From contig VIIQ02000643.1 in the NCBI GenBank assembly GCA_007449985.2, positions 472,001 through 536,000 on the forward strand: 64,000 nucleotides of DNA. The letters are read 5' to 3'. Below the pieces are notes generated by a model. It did no database searches. It had not been told where the DNA came from and worked only from the letters and a program-made list of their open reading frames with translations. Source of the stretch: Desmodesmus armatus (taxonomy: Eukaryota > Chlorophyta > Chlorophyceae > Sphaeropleales > Scenedesmaceae). Below, one piece after another: positions 45,052-59,470 of this stretch (positions are counted from its first letter, which is position 1; each line of letters starts with the position of its first letter). Both the position numbers and the translations under genes were made by a program.

Positions 45052-48000
45052 ATGGGCAGCATCAGCAGCCAAACGGAACTCTACAAGTATGCTCGTGAGG
45101 TGAGCAGACTGCAGCGGGGCGGAGGTGCGCCTCATGGAAGCCCCACTGCTGCAGATCACCACCTGCCTTGAGCAGTGCTGTTCAGTAGCTGACTGGGCCC
45201 CTCGCACCCTTCCTGCAGGTTCTGCAGAAAGACACAAAGAACAGCAGCCACATCATGCGCCTGGGCCCAGCCTTCAGCCGTTCCCAGCTGGTTACGGGCA
45301 TGCCAGCTGGGCTGACTGCCACCCAGGTGCAGCGTGCAGGGCTCGAGCTGCATGTGTGGGTGCCCCACGTGTACTACAAGGGGCCCTGAAGGGAACCAAC
45401 GCCACAGGCATCCACTGCCCCCGCTGCAAGAAGCTGGGGCGCAGTAACTACCTCCAAAGCGATGGGGCCCTGCAGTACCTGCGGCCGGTTCTGGGCTTTG
45501 AGCGCACTGTTCTGCTGCAGGGCTGGCAGCTGCAGTGCAGCATCTGCAGCGACGGTAAGTCTCGTGTGGGCGGCCCTGTTCAACAGCACTGACCGTGTTG
45601 CGGGGGCCCTGTTTGGGCCAAACCCCCTAGACAGGCGCACGCAAGCTTCAGGACTGGCAGCTGCTGTTCTGCGTACCAACACATAGCTGGCTTGTGACTG
45701 CGGGCCGCAACAGTTGCTGTCTGTTTTACGTGACTGCTGCTAACCTGTCTTGCTTGGTTGCTGCCGACCTGCAGAGAAGCAGCGGCTGCAGGGACAGCCT
45801 ACAAGCCCTCCCGTGCGCACACCACTGAAGATGGCAGCATCAGGAACACCTGGGTCTCGTACGACGACGAGATCATGGAGGTGCTGCCGCCCGAGGTCGC
45901 CAGCCAGTTTGGCATCGTCCTCAACCAGGGGTGCGCCATGCTGCAGGAGGTCTTTGAGGACATGGTGTACGCAGTAACGCACCAGAACAGCTTCGGCGGC
46001 TGGCTGGCATCCATCGAGTACAGGCACAGACAGCAGTACCTGCGCACATTGGAGTCCTGGCTGGACTACAAGCGCAAAGCAGGAGGCAGGCTGCCACGCA
46101 GTGGCACAGTGCCCAGCAGCAGCGGCGCTGCCGGCTTGGCACCAACTGCTGGAGCCGAGGCTGGCAGCAGCAACCCCAGCAGTGCAGCAGCTGCAGCAGC
46201 CGAGGCTGGCAGCAGCGACCCCAGCAATGCAGCAGCTGCAGCAGCCAAGGCTGGCAGCAGCAACCCCGGCAGTGCAGCAGCTGCAGCAGCCAAGTCTGGC
46301 AGCAGCAACCCTGGCAACCCAGCTGCTGCATCAGCCAAGGCTAGCAGCAGCAGCGTTGGTGCAGCAGCCTCAGCAGCCAAGAGCAGCAGGCAAGCCTCTC
46401 TGGCTGCCTTCTTCGTCCCAAAACCCAAGCAATCAGACAGCAGTGGTGCACAGCAGCCGGCCGCAGCCACAGCAGCGCGCACAGAGGGAAAGGGGGCCAG
46501 CAGCAGCAGCAGCAAGCCAGCCGCAGGTGCTGCTGGTAAGGGTGGCAGCTCTCGCGCCAAAGCCAGCGGGCGCGGCGGCCTCACTGTTGGGGACAAGCGG
46601 GGCAGCGAAGTGCTGGCAGACCGTGCAGGCTTTGGCAGGTTTGAGGATGCGCACGGCTGGTGCGGCTACATCCCGTCCTCTGTGTCTGCCATCGGCCTGT
46701 TCCTGAGCAAGTCTCAGCTTGATGTTGCTGTTGCCAGCCTCGAGCTGCTGCATGTGGGCGGCAAGTGGTGGAAGGGCGACCCCTCCTATAAGTTCACCAA
46801 GGCAGTCCAGCAGAATGGCGAGATGGTGTATGGAGCCGTCTACACCATCATGAATGTAAGCATCAGTGCACATGGCCACGCCCTTTGGATCGTTACTGAC
46901 AGAGTTACTTGCTTACATGGCATAGCACCTGTCCATGCAGCCTTCAGGGCAATCTGGACACTGTCACAGCCGGCTGCTGTCAGCTGGCATGCATGATCTT
47001 GGAAGATTGCTCCTTGTTGCAGCATGAGCTGTTACTCTTAGTGCATTGTGCAGTCCTGTGCAGTGCTTTTATACTGCCTCTGCAGTGCTTCACTGATGTT
47101 CTACCGCACGATAATCTGCTGCCCCCTGTTTGCAGGAGTACAACATGGTGGTGGCCCAGTGGCTGATGGAGGACAGCACCTGGTCGGCCCTCAACCCCAA
47201 GCTACAGGCCCTGGTGCAGCGCTTGCAGGCGCTAGGCCTGGAGACGGCCGACATCTTCTACATGGATGACACACACCCAGGACAGGGCACCATCGTGGAT
47301 GTGCTGGGCCCAAACACAGTAGTGAGGGGCGACAACTACCATGGCCTGAACGCAGTTGGGTGCCAGTTGCCCCCGCACTGCTCCATCAAGAGTGAGTGAG
47401 GGGCTGCTGTGTGGCACAAATCTTGATTGACCACAGTCACCAACCCAATACGATACATGTGCCAGGGATCGAGCAGTCACCTTGTGTGGGTGGTGGTGGG
47501 GGGGGGATGCTGCAAAGGGTTGCACCAAGTGTGCAAGTTGCCAATGCCGTCACCTGCCTGTAGGAGGTTCTGTGCAGCACTGCTGCACTGGATGCAGGGT
47601 GTAGCAGTTGTCGGTTGTGTCGATGGTCAACATGGAGCCTGCTGCTGATGACTACTGCTGCTGGTGTTGTGTGTGCAGGCCTCCTCATAGGCAGCCTGGC
47701 TCACGCCACTCTGCCCCCTCATGCGCCCGATCGCGTTGCACTGCGTGAGTACTGCACACGTGGCCACGTTGACGGCCAGCAGGTGTGTGAGCCGCTCATG
47801 AAGCCGGCAGTGTTCAGCAGCAAGGATCCCTCTTTCATCCTCAAGTTCAGCCGCCGCGCGTCCGGCACCAGGGATGAGCAGGCTGGACGCGTCAGGGCAG
47901 CGCTTGAGCAGTTCAAGGATGCGCGTGACCCTGAGAATGGGGAGATCTACCTGCGGCCAGATGGCCCTGCGTGGGCGGCCTGCATGAGGTTTCTGCGCGA

Positions 48001-51000
48001 CGTGGAGGCAGGCGTCTATGAAGGTAAGCTGTGGTGCACGGCCGGACTGCAGTCCACTAAGTGGGGCGCTCTGCATTGGGAACATGTGTCTTGGGTGGTC
48101 CTGTGTTGTTCTGTTCAACGACAAGACAAGGATTGTGCCATTGTTTGTCAAGCAGACGGAGTGCATACACTCATGCATGCTGTGTGTTGTGTGTGGACAA
48201 GAGGGGGGGGGCTTCCACCAAGGCGTGAGGTGACACAAAGACTGCTGATGAGCATGGTGTGCACTTTGCAATACATGCATTCCCACATAAGTGCATCATG
48301 TTCCGTACACACCCCTTGGTGTCACGCCATAGGGCATCACCCACCAGTCTGGCTTTGTGTGCAGTGGCATGCCTGAGGGTCTGATGGCAGTCACCCCCAT
48401 CTCACCAGGGGTAAACTTGGTGCCCCCCTCTTTCCTGCCCCCAGAAACTAAACATGGCAAGTGTGGGTGTGGCTGCAGCTGCAGGTGCTTCCTGCATGTG
48501 TGACATGCAAAAGCATGCATCACACTCTGCACATTCAACATAATCATGTGTCATCCATTCTGATTGGGACTTGTGGATTCCAACATCAGTCTGCTGCTGG
48601 TTCTGTTGCTGCCCTCATGCAGACCCAAGGCCAGTTGATGAGATGTACCGCAACACGGCCTGGTCCAACCCTGGCAAGCTGACCAAACCAGCCTCAAACC
48701 GCACCACCGCACAGCTGGAGGGCTACCATGGGGTCGTTCTGAAGGAGCTGCTGCAGAGCGCCAACACCAGTTCGGAGCTGGCAACCACGCTGCTGACGCT
48801 GGCCAACAAGTCCTACAACCTGGACAGAAAGGTACGCAATAGGTGGCTCAGCCCCTGCTCAAGGCTTGTGTTGCAGTGCCTCCCTATTCTGAGTAGGGCT
48901 GGAGGAGACTTTTCCAAGCCAACTGCTGACTAGCTGCATAACTGTTGGTGGTGGATGTGCAGGTGGTGGCTGGATTGGCGACCAACCATGGCACATATGA
49001 CTTGGACCGGCTGCAGCGCATCTCCGACAAGCTGCAGCAGCAGGGCGAGCCTGGCCTGACAGGTGTGCTTGGGCACTGCTAAGCATGATTGCACCTGCTG
49101 ATAGTCAGGACGGCCCTTCTCCCACGTTACCAAATGCCATCCTGACTAGTTGCATTGGCTGTGCTAAGGATTAGCCGAGTCATGATAGTTGCAAGGTCGA
49201 TACACCTATCATATCCCAAGACTGTGTGCAGCTATGAAGGCTACACCAGCAGCAAACAGGTGCACACTTGCTAGCCGTGTGTAGACAGCGCGGCTGTGCT
49301 GGAGACCCAGCACCCACCATCACTGTGCCCGACCAACCATGCATATCGTGGCGGGAGGGGGGGGTGGACTAACACAGATGTGATGCAGGACAGGACGCTT
49401 GCATAGCTAGGGCACAGCCCCACAATGCCTCCCCAGTTTCCCCAGTAGCCTTGACACACCCTCTGACAGCGTACTTACCATTATAGTAACGGTTATTGAA
49501 GCCTGCTGCTGCTCTTGCTGCTGCTGCTGTTTGCTTCGCTCAATGTGTCTGCAGGAGTGGGCAGCAACCTGCTCGACCTGCATCGGAATGGCCGGCTCAG
49601 CATGCAGCTGCTGCTGGAGAAGCTGGAGGGTCTTGCAGTTGTGGAGGTGGATCCTGGCCTGCTGCCTGCCACGCAGGCGGACGCGGATGCAGCAGCAGAA
49701 GATGCTGACCCTGAGCAGCAGGATGAGGTCGCTGCTGTGCACTACAAGCATCAGCTGCAGGCAGGGCAGCAGGGCTTTGCAGGCAGCACAGTCCTCATGC
49801 CGACAGCCCCATGGGAGGCATCTACACAGGCCGCAACGCCCACCCTCACGCAGACGGCAGCGACCTCGGCAGCAGCAGCGGCAGCAGCGCCGGCTGGTGT
49901 GCCAGCCGGTGAAACAGACGTCGGTGCTGCTGCTGCTGCTGCTACTGCAGAGCTGCTTGCAGGTGCTGCTTTCAGCACTGCAGCAGATCTGGCAGAGGCC
50001 TTCGCTTTCCTGGAAGGTGGCGACACTGATATGCCTGACGCAGCAGAAGGCAGCGGTGGTGCCGCTGCGGGTGGTGCGCTGCTCACCACGCCTGGAGCTG
50101 CGGTCAGCAGTGGTGCTGCTGGTGTTCTGGGCGATCCAGCAGGCGCTGCTGCTGTGCAACCCCAGGTTGGTGTTGGGCATGGGCTGGCTAGTCTCGGCAT
50201 CCCGTCAGCAGCAGCTGCAGTACAGGGCCGCAGGGGTGTCAAGCGCAGTGCACACAGCACCCGGGTTGCATCATTTGCTGAGCTGGTTCGGCCAGTGTCC
50301 GGGGACAAAGAATGGATGGTGTTCAAGCGGCTGATCAGGGACTGTACAACACGTGCCGGCACCAACTTCCAGCGCCTAGGGGACCTGTGGGACGCAGAGA
50401 TGGGACTGGATCCAACCCTTACCCCCAAAAACACTGTGGTGCTGAAGGCAGCAGCACGGGAGCTTGCACAGTACTATGCACTCAGGTGTACTGTGCATGA
50501 CATGCAGGTCGAGCCTGCTGCAGGAGGTGCTGGTGGTGCTGCTGCCACAAGTGCTGGAGTCTCGAACCTCACCAGCCAGGGTGCGAGGGCAGCAGCTGCT
50601 GCTGCTGCCAGACAGCCTCGGGGCAGGCCTTCAGCTGTGGGCTCAGCAGCGCTGGCTGCGCGGCAAACGCCGGCAGGTAGGGGCAGGCAGCCAGGCCAGC
50701 AAAACGGGAGTGCAGCAGCACTGCTGCCCCTCCGGCTAGGTGTACAGCACAGCTTTGGGCTGTTGGGGCTGCCAGTGGACTCATCGGTGTTGGGGCCAGC
50801 ACTGCAGCCCCAGGCAGTGGCTGCTGTGGGACACGGCCCAGCCAACAACACACCGCTGGCTGTGGGCTTGACTGCACCTCTGGGCATCAACCCTCTCGCA
50901 GCTGCTGTGAGTCCCCAAGTGCTTGGTCTGGTCCAGCAACAGCAGCAAATGCAGCTGCAGGCAGCCCTGCTGCACAGCCTGAGAGGGGGGGTGCAGCAGG

Positions 51001-51266
51001 CACAACCAAGTGCTGCTGCTCAGCTGGAGCTTGTACAGCAGCAGCTCAACCTGCAGCAGCCACAGGGGGCTGGGGTGCACCAGCACTTAGTGGCTACTCT
51101 GCAGGGACAGGCACGGGCTTTGCAGCAGCAGCACGTCGCTGCCATGCTGCTTGAGCAGCGGCAGCATCACCAGAACGTGCTTGCTATGTTGCAGCAGCAG
51201 CGGCAGTCGGAACATGCTGCAGCACAGCAGCAGCAGCAGCACAGTGCTGCAGGCCAGCAGCAGTAA
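45052..51266 (+). CDS. Large transposase-like protein: zinc module, PIP-box-like motif, EGYH block, Q/A-rich tail
   Basis: Eight exons by frame and GT-AG: 45052-45099, 45219-45554, 45777-46855, 47136-47391, 47679-48023, 48623-48831, 48963-49062, 49555-51266 (stop TAA). Exon 2 carries LHVWVPHVYYKG and CPRCKK...CSICS, a two-CxxC module like DUF6729 domains; it needs one extra G in the run at 45381-45384. Exon 3 has NTWVSYDDEIME, five 15-residue Ala/Ser/Gly repeats, a PIP-box-like QASLAAFF (46391-46414), then WWKGDPSYKFTK. Exon 4 has EYNMVVAQWL and DIFYMDDTHPGQG, exon 6 the RTTAQLEGYHG block; these resemble RNase H-fold DDE transposases in which an acidic pair and a late Glu act together. The last exon has a SAELVRP-type segment (EWMVFKRLIRDCTTRAG) and long Ala/Gln runs. 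I infer a mobile-element or domesticated transposase; family unnamed. First exon uncertain. Confidence 0.6.
46153..46377 (+). repeat. 45-bp coding tandem repeat, five copies
   Basis: Exon 3 of the transposase-like gene repeats GAGGCTGGCAGCAGC plus a GCAGCAGCTGCAGCAGC tract, giving Glu/Lys-Ala-Gly-Ser-Ser-Asn-Pro followed by six to eight Ala per unit. Copies 1-4 are close; the fifth has diverged. Confidence 0.85.
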
Positions 51267-52291
51267 CAGCCCTTTATGCTGCCACACCAAAGTGTACATG
51301 CATGTCGATGCTCTGTGCACGGCAGGGGAGGTGGCCCCTCCTGCTGAGTGTGTGATTCGTGCGTGGAGAAGGGAAGTGTTGTGGTGAATGGAGGGGATGT
51401 GTGCTGAACCCTGGAGGGGGATTGTGCTGAGTGCCACAGTGTATCAGCACAGGGAGTGCATGTACACATACATGCATGTACACTGTGTGTGGGGGGGGGG
51501 GGCGTGCTGGGAGTGGGCACATGCGTTGCTTGGTTGTGTTTTTGGAGCGTGTGCCTCAAATAGGGTGTCTGGGCACAGCTGGTGCAAAGTTGCTGTATGC
51601 CTAGTGGGGCCATGTCATGTTGTCTGTTTCAGGCTTTTGCCACAGGCAGTTGTTGGTGTTTGCACTTGGTGGGCCATGATGTTGCATCTGCTTTGCTGTG
51701 CAGAAGCTCCACGTCGCAGGTATGAGCCTCTGTGGCTTCAGGGTTTCCATGGTCTTCTTCCAGCATTTTCCTGCTGCTACAGCAGCAGCAGTTGAAACAT
51801 GCTGCAGCACAGCAGCAGCAGCAGCATTGCGCTGCAGGCAGCAGTAACAGCCCTTTAAGCTGCCACACCAAAGCGTACATGCATGTCAATGCTGTGTGCA
51901 CGGCAGGGGAGGAGGCCCCTCCTGCTGAGTGTGTGATTCGTGCGTGGAGAAGGGAAGTGTTGTGGTGAATGGAGGGGATGTGTGCTGAACCCTGGAGGGG
52001 GATTGTGCTGAGTGCCACAGTGTATCAGCACAGGGAGTGCATGTACACATACATGCATGTGCACTGTGTCAAACACTTGTACTGTTGAGGGGGGGTGTGG
52101 GTGGTAGTGGTTTGGGGGGGCGGCGTGCTGGGAGTGGGCACATGCGTTGCTTGGTTGTGTTTTTGGAGCGTGTGCCCCAAATAGGGTGTCTGGGCACAGC
52201 TGGTGCAAAGTTGCTGTATGCCTAGTGGGGCCATGTCATGTTGTCTGTTTCAGGCTTTTGCCACAGGCAGTTGTTGGTGTTTGCACTTGGC
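51196..52291 (+). repeat. ~0.5-kb tandem duplication covering a gene's 3' end
   Basis: Copy A 51196-51671 holds the last ~23 codons, stop and 3' UTR of the transposase-like gene; copy B 51779-52291 repeats them (AACATGCTGCAGCACAGC ... CAGGCTTTTGCCACAGGC) at ~95% identity. A ~107-base unique spacer lies between, and copy B has an extra AACACTTGTACTGTTGAGG segment. Copy B is untranslated in the gene as read. Confidence 0.85.
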
Positions 52292-52723
52292 GTCCCGTGG
52301 TGTTGCATCTGCCGCAGTGCTTTGCTGTGCAGAGATTAATTATGCATGCACTTTGGGTCTTGTCAGTCAGGGGTGCTGGTGCTGCTTGAAAGCCCCTCAC
52401 TGCAGTCAGCAGCAAATCCTCTGGGTCAGGCTTACAGTTGTGGCTTACAGTTGTGGCACTCCACAAGTTGTTCCGCAAGGCCTGCGCCAGGTGGTGGCTA
52501 TCGATCACGTTTGGCAGTAGTTGCTTGCCCTGATCACGTTTACTGTTTACAGTGTTCTACAGCCAAGTCGCAAGCGGTTGTTGATTTGACCGCGGACGTT
52601 GCAGCATCGTGGGTATTGACTGGTTGTCGTTACACCTTGGCCCGCAAGGCATGCTTTTGTGATGTTTTCAATACCAAACGCGTGCTGTGTGCAGCACAGT
52701 TTGGTTTGTCGCGGCGTCCCCGT
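52292..52723. other. No gene seen
   Basis: Contains a short CTTACAGTTGTGG tandem duplication (~52430-52455); otherwise nothing recognised. Confidence 0.35.
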
Positions 52724-52788
52724 GACGGGGGCTTCGCCCCCGTCCGGGGGGGGGCCTTCGGCCCCCGTTGGGCCCCCTGCGGGGGCCC
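52724..52788. repeat. Cluster of three GC-rich triloop hairpins
   Basis: GACGGGGGC-TTC-GCCCCCGTC (52724-52744), GGGGGCC-TTC-GGCCCCC (52750-52766) and GGGCCCCC-TGC-GGGGGCCC (52770-52788), all perfect stems of 7-9 bp with three-base loops, back to back. The style matches the short palindromes that have multiplied in volvocalean organelle genomes. Confidence 0.85.
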
Positions 52789-54201
52789 AGGAGGCCCCCG
52801 TTAGCCCCATTTCGCAATGTTGGGCCCCGTTAGACCTACCCAAGCCCGGTACCCAACAGGCAACAGGCTCTTTTAACTGTTAGAATGAGAGAAAATACAA
52901 ATGATCAGCGACAGATTCAGGCTTAAAGATGCTTATACAGTCTCATATCGTTGGAAACACACAGCGGAGCACGGACAGAGAAGGAAATGAAGACAGCAGG
53001 AAATCGGAGCGGTCAACGCGTTTGCATCAAGCAAGCACAGCGCCAGCCTCTCTGCAAGAAAAAGCAATCATAAGTCAGTAAACAGTTGAATCAGCACAGT
53101 GGAACTGTAAAATATGCAAGTCTCACCGCGAGCATCGTTGACCGCGCCCTTAGAATCGCAATTCAGCAGCCAGACGCACGATGCATCCTCGTGAGATGTA
53201 AAAGAGGAGAGAACAAACCGGAACCCAAGGCCAGATGATGGGGGAAGACGAAAAGGCAGCAGGGGAAACAAGCGGCGTACACAGCACACGTTGACTGTTA
53301 AAGTTAGTTTAAAACGCATGTAAGGGGCCGCCACCCGAATGAAGTGCACGCGCGTCCACCGATGTGAATTACACTGAGAACATGGCTGTAGTAGCGTGCT
53401 TGCACGGGGCCTTGCAGTCCGACGTGGCAACAAACTGTAGTGGTCAGCACAGTATTGCATTGGGTACATACGCATAGTGACAGCACAGTGCGATTGGTGC
53501 GAATGAACAAGCGCCATAACATTCAATAATGACGGGGCTGCTAGTGCTGGCCACGACACCTTGAAGGTGATGTCAAGGCTTGGATGTTATTTGGCAACAT
53601 TCTAGGTTCAACAACATCCATTGCCAGCGCAGTGGATGCACGTTGTGCGAGCCAACTGCAGCCAACAAGGCAGCGGCAGACAGTGATATGGAAACACTGA
53701 ATGACACTCGTCCTGCAAGAGCTTCCAAGGCAGCTTGGTCGCGGTTGCATTGGCGCAGCACTAGACAGCGACATCGGTCGCCAGAGCAGCTTGTTGTGCA
53801 GATGCACGCAATATCAAAATTGCGACTTAGCTGCAGCCAGCAAGGGGTAGTATGTTGTATGTATGTGTGCAACGAGGAGGTTTTATGTATGTATGCAATG
53901 AGTATGTGCCACCAAGTTGTATGAGTACGTTTAAGCTGGCCCCCAAGATGGACGATGGCGTTCAACAACCGAGCCTTGACTTCGCTTGTTTGAAACGTCA
54001 GTTGAAACCTCAGCACCCTCAAATCTGCACGTAAACAGCCAAACGGGTATGTACAAGCTTGCATCGGCTTTGATTGAGTTTCAGGCCGGTCTCTTCGTTG
54101 CTTCCGCCCGTTGTATCGACAGTGTTCCTTCAGTGTTCCTTCCTCAGTCGTCCTCATCGACAGTGTTCCTTCCTCAGATCAGATCAGTACAGCCCCCAGC
54201 A
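52789..54201. other. Intergenic, weak minus-strand frames
   Basis: A 163-residue minus frame (53559-53068) and a 194-residue minus frame (54157-53573) have no recognised domain. 54110-54180 has imperfect repeats of CAGTGTTCCTTC upstream of the next gene and may be its promoter. Confidence 0.35.
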
Positions 54202-56909
<2,708 letters not shown>

Positions 56910-57654
56910 GTGGCGTGGCAGGGTCTTTGCTGTAGTTGGTGAGGGGGCCCCACGTTGAGGGCTGACGACACCAAGTGCAGGGATGCCTCGATCTCAAGTG
57001 TTGGTTGATCCACTGCTTGGCAGTGTCAGGACTGATTCCGGCTGCTGCCCAATGGATGGGCTGTTGGAGTTGTTGTTAGTGCTGAGAGTAGCTTGAGCAG
57101 CAGTGGGTGATTGTGCCACATGAGATGGCCACTTGTCCAGTGGTCAAAAGGGCATGACAGTTGTGTCATGTGCCTGTTGAGTCTCTGACCGTGCGAGGGT
57201 CATGTGCCGGGGTGCGTGCCTGGTAGGGCATGCCTAAATTCCATTCTTGTAGGGAGAGTGTATGCTGTTGGAGTCAAGCAGCTCAGGAGGGGGCAGAAAT
57301 CCCTTGGGGGCAGAAATCATAGAGTGTAAACCTTTGAGAACCTTTGAGAACCTTTTGAGAACCTAGTACAAGAGAAGCAGTTATATCCATAGCAGGAGCA
57401 GACATCAGAAGCTCACGGCCCCATGCGATGGTGTTCACGCAGGTATCCAGCATCAGCAGCAGCCAGCTTCACATGCAGCACTGACGGCAGATTGCATGCA
57501 CAGCAGCTTGCAACCATACTGTCTGTGACGTACAATCAGCACCTTTCTGTCATGGTGTCAATGCAAGACACTGAACATACCATAGATTACAGCATCACAC
57601 ACAAAAGTTGTGTGTTTGCAAGGAGGCGGCCAGCAGTAGAACAGCTTGCACTCC
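56910..57654. other. No gene; small minisatellite at 57326-57365
   Basis: Four imperfect copies of AACCTTTGAG at 57326-57365 follow a TGTAA motif (57326), which could end the RGG gene's transcript. Nothing else recognised. Confidence 0.4.
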
Positions 57655-58740
57655 GCGGCGAGGCGTATCTGAAGCATTGCAAGCTGCGGCCTGCAACCGC
57701 CACAAACAGCCAGCACCGCCCCTGAGGGCTCTGAGAACCCCACAACCCTACTCCATGGCCCCTATGACACAAACATTGTAGGGGGGTGCATCCTCAGAAA
57801 CCCGCTGGCGTGGCCGCAATGCTGCTAGCAATGCTTGCAAGCAAAGGGTGGTGTGTGGGGGGAGGTGGAGGGGGGGGGGGGGGGGTAAATGGCCTGTCCC
57901 TTGATGCCTGGCTCCTCAAATGTGACATGTGGCCTTCAGTTTGAGCCTGTAGGTACTTGTTGGCAGTGGCGCGCTGTGCTGAGCATTGCGTCATGGCCTC
58001 GCAAGGGGGGTTTTGATGCCCCAAAACAAGGGATTTTGAGTTTTTGGGGCGATGTGAGTTGAAAACAGGCTGCTTATGCTGTGGGAATCACTGCCAGAGT
58101 CTCCTATGGTACCAAATCCATTGCCTAAGGCTTGTTTGGTCCCCTGTACAGGCAGCGCTACCTGTCGCTTGTCGCCAAGTGGTGTGACATGAGGCGTATC
58201 TGAAGCATTGCAAGCTGCGGCCTGCAACCGCCACAAACAGCCAGCACCGCCCCTGAGGGCTCTGAGAACCCCACAACCCTACTCCATGGCCCCTATGACA
58301 CAAACATTGTAGGGGGGTGCATCCTCAGAAACCCGCTGGCGTGGCCGCAATGCTGCTAGCAATGCTTGCAAGCAAAGGGTGGTGTGTGTGTGTGTGTGGG
58401 GGGGGGGGGTTGGGGGGGGGGGGGGGGGGGTGGAGGGGGGGGGGGTAAATGGCCTGTCCCTTGATGCCTGGCTCCTCAAATGTGACATGTGGCCTTCAGT
58501 TTGAGCCTGTAGGTACTTGTTGGCTGTGGCGCGCTGTGCTGAGCATTGCGTCATGGCCTCGCAAGGGGGGTTTTGATGCCCCAAAACAAGGGATTTTGAG
58601 TTTTTGGGGCGATGTGAGTTATGGTTGAAAACAGGGTAAATGGCCTGTCCCTTGATGCCTGGCTCCTCAAATGTGACATGTGGCCTTCAGTTTGAGCCTG
58701 TAGGTACTTGTTGGCAGTGGCGCGCTGTGCTGGACACTTT
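57655..58740 (-). mobile_element. Two and a half truncated copies of the KDZ element's 5' region
   Basis: The block CGTATCTGAAGCATTGCAAG ... TAAATGGCCTGTCCC ... GTGGCGCGCTGTGCTG occurs at 57661, at 58192 and (second half only) at 58634, and again at 63676 next to the KDZ gene start. The 58192 copy includes GTCGCCAAGTGGTGTGACAT, the first coding bases of the KDZ gene as read, so these are 5'-end fragments of the same family in the same orientation. Confidence 0.75.
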
Positions 58741-59470
58741 CAAACAGCCAACATGCCACTGCTACCAACCAATCGTATGAAACTCATCAGCACCAGAGGG
58801 GCTTACTTGACAGAGACCTGCTTGGCAGCTGCAAACAATGACTAGGCGCTGAGACAGATAAATAATGCTGGATTTGGTCAAAAGCTGTTGTGTGCTGAAC
58901 ATCTACCTGTTGGACTGTAGGAGGCTGTAGAAAGCTGGGTTTCCCGTGCTTGCTTTGAACAAGTTGCCCAGTCAGCGTGACTTGCCCTTTGCATGTGCAA
59001 GTCACCCGCAACCCCGGCGATTGACTCAACTGATTTGCCCTCTTCACTGAGTGTGCCACAAGACTCATGAGCCCCTCCTTGCACATGCTGAGACTCCAAC
59101 AACGTTGCTGCCACCCTTGCCCATGCACCAGGGTGGTACACGGTGGCACCCCCCGCGCTACAAAACTTGAATTGAATCAGTGTGCTACCATAGTGCAGCA
59201 CTACAATGATGATACTCTGCTAAAATGCAGCAGCAGCAGCACCAAGCTGCACTGCTCAATGACAACCCCGTAATCACCTCCCTGCACAGGTCAAACAACC
59301 ATATCTTCTGCCGCGCATGCGGCCGAACAAGCTTGCTGACTGGGGCGCAGGCAGCACCACACCTGCTGCCTACCACAAAGTGCGCGGCATAGACAGCGCG
59401 GGATGCATGCTGCCTTGCGGCAGCATTGCACACCCAACAGTACAGCAGACGATGCAGCAGCAAGCTGCGC
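58741..59470. other. 3' flank of the KDZ gene, no other gene seen
   Basis: Presumed 3' UTR and element end on the minus strand. Short frames without domains. Confidence 0.4.

Noticed and set aside
50000..51260. Separate genes in the overlapping frames of the Gln/Ala-rich last exon
   Set aside because: CAG/GCA/AGC runs stay open in all frames; only the frame continuous with upstream exons is supported.
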